Below are positions 24,104 to 34,939 of a stretch of 64,000 nt of DNA, one piece after another. Position 1 is the stretch's first letter. Every line of letters begins with the position of its first letter. The notes beneath the pieces are model-generated. The model did no database searches. It saw only the letters and a list, made by a program, of their open reading frames with translations, and was not told where the DNA came from. Both the position numbers and the translations under genes were made by a program. This stretch comes from Bolinopsis microptera (lineage: Eukaryota; Ctenophora; Tentaculata; Lobata; Bolinopsidae): NCBI RefSeq assembly GCF_026151205.1, contig NC_087078.1, forward strand, positions 12,693,118 to 12,757,117, in the 5' to 3' direction.

Positions 24104-26596
24104 AACACCCCCCCGCTGGGGGACTTTTTTGCTAGTTTTTGCGAATTACTTTAGGGATACGAATCTCGCAATTTAAACGGTGGGGGGGGAAATTTTAATA
24201 ATTCAAAAACTTTTTATTTTCCTACTTTTTAAGTCGTTGGGGCTTCCCAAAAACTTCATCCCCTGGGATAATATGGGGGCCCCACTTGTTTCTGAGAGTG
24301 TTTATCCCCTTTCAAGAGAAGATTTTACTTTTGGGTCCCTGGGGAAAAAGGAAGTAGATATCGAAATCTAGACAACCCGATCGAAAAACCCTTTCATAGG
24401 GCATCAAGTTTCATCTCTTAGACTTAAGAGGCTTCAAACACCTAAAAAAAAAATTTTTCAAAAGAAAAAATCACCGCGCTTACAAAACCACCAAAAACTC
24501 CCTCTAGTTTTTGAGGGAAATTTTTGAGGGAAAGTTTTTGAGGCCCCGGTGACTTGCCCACAACACGAGTATATTACAATCTCGCAATATAACAGACAAG
24601 AAATTTTGTAAATATCTGTAAAAGGGAATTTTTGTTTTTAACAACTTGTTCAATAGCTAATAACAAATCGATGAACCACACAAAGGGGCGGCCGGTGTAG
24701 TTAAGTTTTATGGCTCTAAAATGGGGGCTGTTATTGTTAATAAAGGCCTTCGATCGAGCTGGTTTGGCTGCAGCCCAAAATTTAGGATCAAATTTTTGGG
24801 TACCAATTATGTTGGGATTATTATTCATTAAAAGAAGATACCGGATTAAAATCCCATAACTTTCGCAACCCAAACAGGCAAGCTGAACTACTCTTGAAAA
24901 ACTAAAATTAAATATTAATAGTGTTTTATCATTATAAAACTCAGTTTTACATGTCACTTGCAGTTAAGGGGGTTAAATGAAAAAGTAGATTTCCATTGTG
25001 TCACATTTTTCTGAATTGTACAGTAACAATCTTTTTTCGTAACTGTAATCAGCAATAATCACATCCCAATGATAAAAGGGGAAACGAAATTTCCCTAAAA
25101 CCAAAAATTTATAATGTACCTTTTAAACTCTCATGCAGTTTACTCTTCTCGGACTGGTTTTAATTTGACCCCCAAAAACGCCCGGAAGATAAAACAGTCA
25201 AACAAACCCCCCAAAGCACTGTAAACAATCCTGAAATCCCCAATTTTTTTTAGTTACACGACAGACATTTCCCCATTAAATGCAGAAGAGTTGTTTAATT
25301 TTCCCATTCCCTTTACATCAAAGCAAACTCGAAATTGGGGATTGTTAGGACTAATTTCTCCCAAATAAATAAAAAAATCACAATTTTAACATACATCACC
25401 CAGGGGCGTAAGGGTTAGAGCGTCGACCCCCCGCGGGGACGCTGTTAACCCCGGGGGGGTCGGCTAATTTTTGCCCAACACTCCGACACAAAAAATTTTC
25501 TAAAAATAATCAAAACAAAATGCATGGGCCTGCATATTAATTTAAAAATAACCCAGCCGAATTTTTTGAAAAACGTTATACATAACCATGCAGAAAAAGG
25601 AAGAAATTTACTCATACCTTTCGCGTCACGTCCCCTTCTGTTTTAGGTCTTTAACCGCTGTGGTTTTCACCCTAAATGCTTTTTAAACTGGGGAGCGTTA
25701 AAATTATAATTAATTTTTTTTAAAGTTACAAAATCACATTGCAACTGTACGTTTAATAATGGGGTCGATCGTCATCTTCGAGCGATTTAAGGGGGATTGT
25801 GATAGGGGGTAATTTTATTTAAAGGCTAATCCTTTTTGGACCTAATCAGATTTGATCCAAAATTTTTGATGCAGCCAAAAACCAGCTGGGTCCGTTGGCC
25901 CTGTTTAAACCAATAACAGCGCCCCATTTCAGAGCACAATCAATACTATAACACTCACACCGGGCCGACCATTTGTGTGGTTCATCGATTAGTTATTAGC
26001 ATTATTAGAACAAGTTGTTAAATACATTAAATTCCTTTGACAGATATTAAATACAATATTTTCCTTGGCTGTTCTAGTTGCGAGATTGTAACTATACTCG
26101 CTGTTGCTGAGACAAAGTCACACGGCGCGCTCAAAAACTTGCCTCAAAAATCTATGAGGGCACGTTTTATGGTGGTGTTGTAAGTCGCGAGTAGATTTTA
26201 CTTTTGAAAACTTTTTGTGAGGTGTTTGAAGCCATCTTAATGTCTAAAGAGATGAATCTTGACTAGCACCTACCTGAAAGGATTTTATCGATCGGGTTTG
26301 TCTCAGATTTTCGATATCTCACTTCCTTTTTTCCGCAGGGTGACCGAAACGTACACGTCATTCTCTCGTAAAGGCGAGTACACTCTCTCTACGAAACAAG
26401 TGCTGTGCGACACATGATTATCTAGGATGATGAGAGTTAGTTTCTGGAAAGCCCTAACGATGCTTAAAACGATAGGAACTGAAAAGTTTATGAATTATTG
26501 AAAACTTGTCCCCGGCACTTCGTTGAAGTCGCGAGATTCGATATCATAAAGTAATGTCGCAAATTACTAGCAAAACGTGCCCTCACGCGCGGGGGG
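24104..26596. mobile_element. long-TIR DNA transposon inserted in the RLE LINE
   Basis: The left end (about 24104-24600) and right end (about 26070-26596) are inverted copies. Both carry CACCCCCCGC termini, TTTTGCTAGT, GAATCTCGC, GATCGA, GGCTTCAAACACCT, TTTTTGAGG and ACAATCTCGCAA in mirrored order. The arms are about 500 bases long and the element about 2.5 kb. The left arm differs mainly by homopolymer changes. The centre holds a 127-codon minus-strand ORF (24574-24957) with no recognised domain and no visible transposase. The flanks are the two halves of the RLE LINE. Confidence 0.65.
25400..25495 (+). repeat. possible tRNA-derived SINE fragment
   Basis: GGGCGTAAGGGTTAGAGCG resembles a tRNA A-box region (TAGTGGTTAGAGCG type). 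About 40 bases later GGGGTCGGCTAATTTTTGCC stands where a B box would be. Homopolymer distortion prevents drawing a cloverleaf. It lies inside the long-TIR element. Confidence 0.3.
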
Positions 26597-27409
26597 TGTC
26601 TAAGGAGAGCACTACTAACAGCAAGAGAAAAGGGAGCGTCCAGTTGGCTTAACACATTGCCACTTCAGCAGTATGGCTACACTCTGAACAAAGAGGAGTT
26701 TCGAGACAGTGTCTGCTTACGCTACAGTTGGTGGATACCAAACACTCCCATCACCTGTGGATGTGGGAAAACAAGTGATCTTGACCACCTTCTCACCTGT
26801 AAGCTAGGGGGCTACGTGATAATGACCCACAACAACATCAGAGACACAATGGCAAATCTACTTCGTGAGGTATGTCATGATGTAAAAGTTGAACCCCAGC
26901 TACAGAAGGTGAATGAGGGTGACTGCCTCAACCCCAAGACTATAACAGGTGACCAAGCTCGGCTTGATGTATCTGCTAGAGGAGTTTGGACTCCATTTGA
27001 TAAGACCTTTCTTGACATAAGGGTTTCACACCCCAATTGCTTATCAAACAGGACAAAAACTCTTCAAGAAGTATACGAGAGAACGAGAAAAGAGAAGAAG
27101 GACGAGTACTTGGAGAGAGTGTTGAATGTGGAGAAGGCTACCTTCACCCCGGCTGTATTCCTCACATCTGGAGGAATGTCTAAAGAGTGTAAGCAGTTCG
27201 TCAACAGAGTAGCAGACCTCATTGCAAGAAAAAGGAAGGAAAGGTACTGCGATGTAGTAAGACACGTGAGAACTAGGATAAGATTTGCAATGTTGAGAAC
27301 AACTCTTATTGCTCTACGAGGGTACCGAGGAAAGAAGGTGGACACCAAACGTGAGATTCAGCTATCAGAAGTTTCATACAACCTCATCCCTGCCCCTATA
27401 ATGGAGTAG
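26597..27409 (+). mobile_element. RLE-type LINE, C-terminal zinc knuckle and endonuclease
   Basis: An open frame of about 270 codons, entered without an ATG, runs from about 26597 to a TAG at 27407-27409. It starts with LTAREK, followed (after a frame slip) by SWLNTLPLQQYGYTL. A CxC-x8-HxxxC zinc knuckle follows (CGCGKTSDLDHLLTC), then ARLDVSARGVW...FLDIRV. That pattern fits the PD-(D/E)xK-type nuclease of R2-like, site-directed LINEs, which nick the target and prime reverse transcription. A conserved tail, RYCDVVRHVRTRIRFAMLRT, ends near RGYRGKK. This is the best preserved of three copies in the window; its RT half is at 23.1-24.1 kb. Confidence 0.7.
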
Positions 27410-27429
27410 ATCATGTGTTTTGTTAAAAT

Positions 27430-28308
27430 GTTTTTGAAAAAATTATTAGTAGCAATGAATTGTGCTCTGCCAATTGCAACACTTAAAATTTGATTGTGCT
27501 CTACCAATTGCATCACTTGATTTAATTGAATGTATTATATATATACTGTTTGACATATTAAAAAAAAAAAAATGAAGAGACACATCTCTTCCACCACTGG
27601 AATTGTACTTAACAAGGTTTGACAGGTATGAAGGTGCTAGCCCATGGAGCAGTTTGAAAGTTAACAGGAGTATTTTAAATTCAATATGTTCTTGTACCTT
27701 GAGCCAATGAAGTTCTTTTATGTAGGGATCAACTTCTTCTCTCTTCTTTAGACCTTTGACTAAGCGGCATGCTCTGTTTTGCAGAGATTGTAGCTGTTTC
27801 AAAACAGAATGATTAGCTCCAAAGTAAAGTGCATTACAGTAGTCAAGGGAACTGATGATAAGAGATTGCACGATGATTTGCATTTGAGTTTCAGAGAGGA
27901 ATGGTTTCATTTTTGCAATGTTTCGCATCTTGTGGCAGTTTGCAGCTTTGCAGTGTGGAGTCCAATGTAAAGCCAAGGTTTTTAGTAACATTGACAAGTC
28001 TTATGCAGACAGAAGGTTTAAGGAAGACACCACCAATTTCCAACTCCGACAAAAGACGTTTTGAACCAAAAACCATGATCTCAGTTTTTGTCGGATTTAG
28101 TAGAAGGAAGTGATCCGCCATCCAGCTCTCAATTTCTTGAAAGCAGGAGGGCAGGTCTTCGCTCAGGACGTGATATTCTGTAGGAGTGGAAAATGACTTG
28201 TAAATCTGATGATCGTCAGCATAGCCATGGATGAGGAATTGCTTTGATTTTACAGTCGAATAGATTGAGCGGATGTAGATATTGAACAAAACAGGGCCAA
28301 GGACGGAC
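27430..28308 (-). mobile_element. 5'-truncated CR1/L2-type LINE, RT fragment
   Basis: Minus-strand frames begin at VLGPVLFNIYIRS (28305) and include HGYADDHQIY, the YADD catalytic box. They continue with the thumb region ADHFLLLNPTKTEIMVFG, and after one frameshift near 27950 with SLIISSLDYCNALYFG and LQNRACRLVKGLKKRE. This order is classic for the CR1/L2 group. The palm N-terminus and endonuclease are missing, as in typical 5' truncation. A 13-base A run (plus strand, about 27560) breaks the last frame. A ~32-bp duplication near 27447-27515 may be its 3' tail. Confidence 0.75.
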
Positions 28309-28316
28309 TATACCAC

Positions 28317-28622
28317 ATGCACATAACAGGGCAGAGGTACTCAGATGCTGTGGGCTACATTAGGAAGGGCCTTCGTTTCGAAATCTTAAGAACGACAGTA
28401 ATTTCTCTCGGGGAGATCAACGACAGTAATTTCTCTCGGGGAGACAGAGGGGCGAGAAAGAACTTTGTCAATATAGACAGTTTAGATTTAACGGGTGATA
28501 CTTGTAAAATATCTGTTCCATATATTGACCGTCGCGTCGACGAGTCCAACTCGGCGCGCGTCCTGGTAGGTTGTAAACCTACAAGTTTAGATTTGAACTT
28601 GGAGCCGCAAGGCCAAGGGTGA
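28317..28622 (+). pseudogene. RLE-type LINE, second tail fragment
   Basis: The plus-strand frame gives GQRYSDAVGYIRKGLRFEIL then RTTVISL, matching the conserved tail of the copy ending at 27409, and ends with SLDLNLEP before a stop. A 28-bp segment (ACAGTAATTTCTCTCGGGGA...) is duplicated in tandem at about 28394-28449, breaking the tail. Only the last ~100 codons remain. It abuts the CR1/L2 fragment, which may have inserted at its 5' side. Confidence 0.5.
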
Positions 28623-28629
28623 TTTTCCA

Positions 28630-29225
28630 AATATTGAGTTTTTGAAGGGTTATTTTTATATAGGGTCATTGTGACATTATGTGTATACTGTTTGAAACAT
28701 TTTATATTAAAAATTTTAAAAATTTTTTTTTTGTGTGGACGGTTTGTTTAAGCTTTCCATTTGACTTGCAAGATTTACTCTCTAAATTAACATACTCAAT
28801 ATGATGAATGCTACACTAATTAATAATGATATATAATTAGCGTATTGGAGTCCGTAAAGGCTTCTAAGTATAAAAGAAAGCAGGCCAACACTGTTAGTAG
28901 CACACCCTATTAAGACCTACAGTATATTTATACAAAGAAACAAACCATTATGAGATGTATTTAAATTCATTTAATTGTGGTATTTCAATATTGCACTGAT
29001 TCTAAAAATAGAAATGAATTGTTGTAATTGTCTGGGTCATGTTCTTTTCGTTGTGTAGTGAAGGGGCTGTTATTTGACCTTATCAATTCCATATTCCTAA
29101 GAATTTAATTCTCGACCCGTTTTGATGGAAGCAAGTTTCATGTTTGCCTAGTCCACAGGTATGCTCGGGGTTGTTCCGGTATGGACTGACCTTAAACATG
29201 CTTGATCTGTACACGCATGGGCAGG
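28630..29225. other. AT-rich spacer
   Basis: No supported gene. It ends at the target duplication of the hAT-type element. Confidence 0.3.
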
Positions 29226-31019
29226 TGAGGTACCAGTGGCGTAACGTTGCCTGTTGGCGCCCCCTTGCAGGAAAAAGGGCCCCCCTGTTGGCGCCCCCTC
29301 CCCTTTTGGTGCCCCTCCCTAAAATTGAACAAATTAGGTGATAGAATACGCCGGTAAAATCTCTAAAAATGTGTGTATCTAGAGCAAAACGCGCAGTTTT
29401 GCTAGTACTTTAGTTAAGTTTTCGAAATTGTCCCACATCACAGTGGTCCGGGCGCCCATGCGAGGTAGACATAGGCATGACTAAGGGGTATGATATACCA
29501 CAAAACATGTTTTTTAGGGGTATCTTGCCCCAAAATAACGTTTAAAAAGGTTTTCAGAGTGATTAAATGGATATTTGACCTCAAATATTAATTTTACCTG
29601 ATTTTTTTTCAAAAATTGCATTTTTTGGCCATTTTTTGCCATTTTTTAGGACAAACTACAAAAATAAGTTGCAAATTAACTTTGATAAGCATCTATAAGT
29701 TGATCTATCTGTAAGTATAGGACATTTAGAGTAATCCTGGAAAAATGTACAGTGTAATATTGTGACATGAATTTTTTATGAGCTCTCAAAGGTTCATGAT
29801 TAGACAGAAATTGGGTGAAATTTAGAACTTTTTGAATCCATTTTTAGACCATTTTATCACTTATATCAATTCTAAACTACTTCTTTGTGTTTTTAATGTG
29901 AAGAGGTCATCAAGAGCTTTAATTTGATGCCTCTATACATGGTTTTTGATACAAATTATAATTTTTAAAGGCAAAAACACTGCTCTTTTGAGCAAAATTT
30001 AGTTACGTGAGAAGAAAATAAGGTAATTTTAGCCAAAAATTGCTGATATTTTCTGAAAATAAGCCTTTCAATTACTTAAATAAGTGTTCCCAGACCTAAC
30101 AATGACTATAAAACACTTTCTAATCAATCTTGATGTCCTTATCCATTTAAAAATCATTATTTTTTTGCGATTTAAGGTCTAAAAGTGACATATTTTGCCC
30201 TGGCGGAACCCTAATTTCGATAAAATTACCAACACTTTCAGGCAGTTGTTGAAAATAGGTCCAAAAGAGTTCTTCTTAGGCATAACCATACCCAAAGATA
30301 ACTTTAAAACACACTCTGAAACTCTAAAACGATGCCTTCCTTCCAAAAAAGGCAAAACCCAGACAAAATATTTTTTATTTTTCACACATTTTTATTGAAG
30401 TCAAGGTTTTTTATAAAATCGTAACTTCTGTCGGCACCATTTGGCACCCTATTCCTTTTGGAATCCATTAGAGATTTGTCTCCTCTTTCAGATAAGCTAT
30501 AGGAATATTGTGGCATATGATGGCATCCAAACTATTTTTTCTCGAATTTCCAACAATTTTGCCCAAAAACTCGATAAAAATTTGCACTTGGTCAAAAATC
30601 AACCTTACAAGATGGCACAATAATTTTGTTTGCAGTGTATTAGGATTGCTGCATAGAATTGAGTCTAATATAGCCTATAGAGAACTGAGATAACACAATT
30701 AAACAGTTTAGAGCTCACTTTTACCTATTTTGGGCAATATATTAGAGTTTTGACCAGGTTTCTAAAACGCGCGATTTTGACGCGCTGGCAAAAAAAGAGT
30801 TTTTTGTGAAATTAATTATGGTTTTTTGCATTGCATCGGCATCTATTTTTTCTAACAGGTTAACCTGGACTAAAAGGAATCTAAGATGGTGACCTAAAAT
30901 CCTATGACTAGGTCCCGGACCACTGTGCACATTCAAACGACGATTTGGCGCCCCCCTAAGACGGCGCCCCCCTGCACAGCGGGGTCAGCAGGGCCTTTCG
31001 TTACGCCACTGTGAGGTAC
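29226..31019. mobile_element. non-autonomous hAT-type element with 8-bp TSD
   Basis: The element spans 29234-31011. It starts with CAGTGGCGTAACG and ends with its exact complement CGTTACGCCACTG. It is flanked by perfect 8-bp duplications TGAGGTAC at 29226-29233 and 31012-31019; 8-bp duplications are the hallmark of the hAT superfamily. Subterminal GGCGCCCCC motifs occur at both ends in mirrored order (about 29256-29312 and 30949-30972). No transposase ORF is present in its 1.78 kb, so it needs an enzyme in trans. The perfect duplication suggests fairly recent insertion. Confidence 0.85.
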
Positions 31020-31370
31020 AACATTTATAATGGCTGAATCCTTACACAACAGCGACTATAGTTGTTTTGCAGCCATGAAAATGAGTCCAGACTAATCTGT
31101 TTATCAATAGTGACCCACTGCACACCAATTTGGAATAACGTAATTTACTGTGGCCAGGGATCAGATAGTGGTAAAACTTATTTTTGTTTAATAATGAAGA
31201 ACTTCAAACAATATGCACATAATATAGCAATGACCCTATATATACAGATTCTTTAAAAATGGTACAAATTTTAAAAACTGAGGTAAAAATAAAACCCTTT
31301 GTAATAATATATAACAAATTCACATCACAACAAAAAGCAGTTCAGGCTCCCATCCAACAAGCACTCCATG
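31020..31370. other. AT-rich spacer
   Basis: No supported gene or element. Confidence 0.3.
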
Positions 31371-31375
31371 ACCTT

Positions 31376-32640
31376 TTAGGGTTTAGGAGTATTGATCAGG
31401 TTAAGGTCCAAATCACTTATTGCCGTGGGTGGAAGAGTTCTGGTACCTCTGTACCCCCTGATAGAGATTATACAGGTTCTGAGTAGATCAAAACGTAGTC
31501 TGCATCTGACAAATAACATCACATCACAGTACCGTTGGCCTTTCTTGAGGCTGATCTTTTCAGCGAGATGTTTTAGGAACTGAGAAGCCTCAACTGCCAT
31601 TCTTCCTGTAGTAATGAACACCAGTGGTGTGAAGGTAGCCTTTTCTACATTGAGGACTATGTCATTGTACTCACGTTTTTTGTTATTCTCGTGAGATTGG
31701 TACATCTGCGAGATGCTCTTGTCACTGTTGGACTGGGCTTGATCTTGAGGGTGAAGTACCCTTACATCTGTGAATGCCCTGTCCAGCGGCAACCAGAACC
31801 ATCTCCAGTCTTGCACCATCTTGTCTATTTGTTCCATCTGATAGTTTAAGTGTGTGAGGAACGGAGAGAAGCGTCTTTGCAAACAGTGGTTAGGAGTTCA
31901 GCTATTGTATCTCTGAGTGAATTGTGCCTAAGTGAAACGTAGCCTCCGATTTTGCAGGTTAGAGTATGGTTGATATGATTTTGTTTTCCACATACACATA
32001 GGGAACTTCTGTTAGCTGTATACAGTGTAAGATTATATCTGAGTGAGAGTGCATCAAAGAATTCTTGTTTGTTGAGGACATACCCACATGCTTTTAGAGG
32101 GATTGTGGATAACCAAATGGATGCTCCTTTTTCGCTGAGGAGTTCTATTTGCCTTTGTGTGGATGGGGAAACCTCACTCATAATAGTTTCACGTTGCTGT
32201 TTGTAAAGCTCTTCCTTACACTTCTTTACTTCACTTATGATGTCATGTTGCAGTTCCCGGTTTGGTTGGAAAGTAGTTTAATACTGTTGAAAAACTGCTT
32301 CTGTGAGCTGTTTCGTAGCATTCACTGAGATAGAGTACTCCATCTCTGCTGTTGATGTACAGTCTGGAATGCTCAGCCCGTCCATTCTAGCGGGAAGTGA
32401 AGATATTTTTCTGATCTGATCAGGCACAAAACGTTTGCCCATAATGGCTGGTATAAAATCTTCCTTGACACAATATTCCAAGAGTTTTAGGTGATCAGAA
32501 ATCCCTGGAGTGGTACGGCAAACAAAGTTCCATCTTTTGGAGGTTCCATGTTTAATAATGTTCTTTTTTGTTTCATCATAAATGCCATAATGCTCATACT
32601 GGTTCCTATTGTGACTCCTTAAAAATATCTTCTTTTGAAT
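31376..32640 (-). mobile_element. RLE-type LINE, third copy (minus strand, 5' and internally broken)
   Basis: Read on the minus strand: KHGTSKRWNFVCRTTPGIS (near 32550), ISSLPARMDGLSIPD, EKGASIWLSTIPLKACGY, then a zinc knuckle CVCGKQNHINHTLTC. A frame shift near 31860 follows, then WFWLPLDRAFTDVRVLHP, NVEKATFTPLVF and GQRYCDVMLFVRCRLRFDLL before a stop at 31376. The order matches the 26.6-27.4 kb copy. The ARLDV half of the nuclease motif is lost around the frameshift. The RT is absent; its 5' side runs into the TIR element starting at 32831. Confidence 0.7.
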
Positions 32641-32893
32641 GCTTGCAGTAAAGTCTTAAAGTGTGGCTTATCAATAGGACTCATGTTTTCAAAACTATTT
32701 TTAGTCCTCCAGCTCCTTTTCACTATCAACCTTTTCAAATATCAGGAGCACAAGGGTTACATTTAAATTATTTAACCTTTTGGTGCTGTATAAAAATAAC
32801 ATTATTTTATTATTATATATATAATATGAAGGGGGGGGGGGGGGGGGGTGTCACGTCCGTCTATGTCCGCTTGTCTCATAGAATCCAAAAAGG

Positions 32894-33000
32894 ACAGGAC
32901 ATAGGCGGACATAGGCGGACATAGGCGGACATAGACGGACATAGGCGGACATAGGCGGACATAGACGGACATAGGCGGACATAGGCGGACATAAATGGAC
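32894..33000. repeat. 11-bp GACATAGGCGG tandem repeat
   Basis: About ten copies of GACATAGGCGG (with GACATAGACGG variants) follow directly after the subterminal repeat of copy 1. The unit is built from the same GTCCGCCTATGTC sequence as the terminal inverted repeat, so it may have grown by slippage of the element end. Confidence 0.85.
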
Positions 33001-33149
33001 ACCTAAATTGCTAAATAAAATGTTCAATTTTTGCTGTTATAGGGGGATCATGTTTTTTGTCCGTTCGGTACCCTATATTTTCAAAACGGACAAAAAATAG
33101 AGCGGACAAAAATGGACAAAAACGGACAAAAATGGAAATAACATTTAGA

Positions 33150-34558
33150 TGCTTCCTCCTCCTACTCTTCCTCCTCCTCCCCCTGGGTCTTCCTGATCTT
33201 CCTCAGTCCTCTTCCTCCTCCCCTCCTCAGTCCTCCTCCTACTCCTCCTCCTCGTCCTCAGTCCTACTCATCAGTCCTCAACAGTCCTCCTCCTCCCCAG
33301 TCCTCCTCCTCCTCCTGAGTCCTCCTCCTGGGTCCTCCTCCTCCTCTTCATCCTCCTCCTCTTCCTCTTCAGTCCTCAGTCCTCCTCCTCATCCTTCTCC
33401 TCAGTCCTTCATCCTCCTCCTCAGTCCTCCCCCAGTCCCCCTCCTCCTCCTAATCAGTCGTCCTCAGTCCTCCTTCTCAGTCCTCCTCAGTCCTCCTCCT
33501 CCTCCTCCTCCTCTTCCCTCTCAGTCATCCTCCTCAGCCATCCTCCTCAGTCCTCCTCAGTCCTCCTCCTCAGTCCTCCTCCTCCTGGGTCCTCCTCCTC
33601 CTCTTCCTCCTCGGTCCTCAGTCCTCCTCGGTCCTCAGTCCTCCTCGGTCCTCAGTCCTCCTCCTCCTGGGTCCTCCTCCTCATCCTTCTCATCAGTCCT
33701 CCTCCTCACCAGTCCTCTCCCAGTCCCCCTCCTTCTCCTCCTCCTATTCAGTCCTCCTCCTCCTCCTCCTCAGTTCTCCCCAGTCCTCCTTCTCATTTCT
33801 CCTCCTGAGTCCTCCTCCTGAGTCCTCCTCCTCTTCCTTCTGAGTCCTCCTACTGAGTCCTCCTCCTCCTCCCTCTCAGTCTTCCTCCTCAGTCATCCTC
33901 CTCAGCCATCCTCCCCGGCCATCCTCCTCAGTACTCCTCGGTCCTCCTCCTTCTCAGTCATCGTCAGTCCTCCTCCTCAGTCCTCCTCAGTCCTCCTCCT
34001 CCTCCTGGGTCCTCCTCCTCCTCCTACTCCTGGGTCCTCCTTGGTCTTCCTGATCCTCCCCAGTCCTCTTCCTCCTCCCCTCCTCAGTCCTCCTCCTACT
34101 CTTCCTCCTCGTCCTCAGTCCTCCTCATCAGTCCTCAACAGTTCTCCTCCTCCCCAGTCCTTCTCCTCCTCCTGAGGCCTTTTCCTGGGTCCTCCTCCTC
34201 CTGGGTCCTCCTCCTCCTGGGTCCTCCTTCTCCTCCTCAGTCCTTCTCCTCCTCCTCCTCAGTCCTCTGCCTCCTCTTCCTCCTCCTCCTCCCTCTCAGT
34301 CATCCTCCTCAGCCATCCTCCTCAGCCATCCTCCTCAGTCCTCCTCCTTCTCAGTCCTCCTCAGTCCTCCTCCTGAGTCCTCCTCCTCCTCAGTCATCCT
34401 CCTCAGTTCTCCTCCTCCTCCTCCTAGGTCCTCCTTCTGGGTCCTCCTCCTCCTCCTCCTGGGTCTTCCTGATCCTTCTCCTCCCTCTCAGCCATCCTCC
34501 TCAGTCATCCTCCTCAGCCATCCTCCTCACTCCTCAGCCATCCTTCTCAGCCATCCTC
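33150..34558. repeat. TCC / CTCAGTCCTCC minisatellite array (copy 1 cargo)
   Basis: Low-complexity pyrimidine DNA built from TCC triplets punctuated by CAGTCC and GGGTCC. Reading frames through it (for example a 254-codon Ser/Pro/Leu frame from 33057) arise from composition and are not genes. The complementary strand is GGA-rich and may form G-quadruplex or triplex DNA. Confidence 0.9.
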
Positions 34559-34634
34559 CTCAGTACTCTTCAGTACTCTTCAGTACTCTTCAGTACTCTT
34601 CAGTACTCTTCAGTACTCTTCAGTACTCTTCAGT
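34559..34634. repeat. CAGTACTCTT decamer array
   Basis: Seven near-identical CAGTACTCTT units close the TCC array of copy 1. Confidence 0.9.
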
Positions 34635-34649
34635 CCTCAAAATGTTTGT

Positions 34650-34850
34650 CCCCTAATGTCCACCAATGTCCGCTAATGTCCACCAATGTCCATCCAAGTC
34701 CGCCAATGTCCGTCCGGGTCCGCCAATGTCCGTCCAAGTCCTCCAATGTCCGTCCGAGTCCGCCAATGTCCGTCCGAGTCCGCCAATGTCCGTCCGAGTC
34801 CGCCAATGTCCGTCCGAGTCCGCCAATGTCCGTCCGTGTCCGCCAATGTC
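34650..34850. repeat. 20-bp GTCCGCCAATGTCCGTCCGA tandem repeat
   Basis: About ten imperfect copies of a unit alternating GTCCGCCAAT and GTCCGTCCGA lie next to the right terminal repeat of copy 1. They share the GTCCG/CCGCC vocabulary of the element ends. Confidence 0.85.
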
Positions 34851-34939
34851 CCAAAAAACACGTCCGTTGTCTCATAGAATCCAAAAAGGACAGGACATAG
34901 GCGGACATAGACGGACATGACACCCCCCCCCCCTATGAA

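Larger units (their letters stand above)
20200..26050. other. segment with abnormal homopolymer texture (probable low-quality consensus)
   Basis: From about 20.2 to 26.05 kb the sequence is dense with short runs of three to nine identical bases (CCCC, GGGG, AAAAA, TTTTT), unlike the flanks. Every protein trace inside it is broken by frequent frameshifts. The left arm of the inverted repeat at 24.1-24.6 kb is homopolymer-distorted while its partner at 26.1-26.6 kb reads cleanly. This argues that many indels here are sequencing or consensus errors rather than mutation. Confidence 0.6.
32831..34933. mobile_element. G/C-run-capped TIR element carrying a TCC minisatellite (copy 1)
   Basis: The element begins with 18 G (32831-32848) then TGTCACGTCCGTCTATGTCC. 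It ends with GGACATAGACGGACATGACA followed by C runs (34923-34933), so the termini are inverted repeats with one mismatch. TATGAA flanks it on both sides (32825-32830 and 34934-34939) as a perfect 6-bp target duplication. Both ends also carry a direct repeat with GTCTCATAGAATCC and AAAAAGGACAGG. Inside are an 11-bp tandem repeat, a unique module at 33041-33125, a ~1.5-kb TCC array, a decamer array and a 20-bp array. No transposase. It shares architecture and module with the element at 41233-47966. Confidence 0.8.

Noticed and set aside
27044-27348. Minus-strand ORFs over the RLE endonuclease
   Set aside because: Antisense shadows of a plus-strand frame with clear motifs.
30179-30693. Short ORFs inside the hAT-type element as a transposase
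   Set aside because: All under 70 codons, on both strands, with no BED finger or hAT catalytic or dimerisation motifs.
33057-33821. 254-codon Ser/Pro/Leu-rich ORF
   Set aside because: It is a direct reading of TCC repeats, where stop codons are rare in several frames; no domain, no codon structure.
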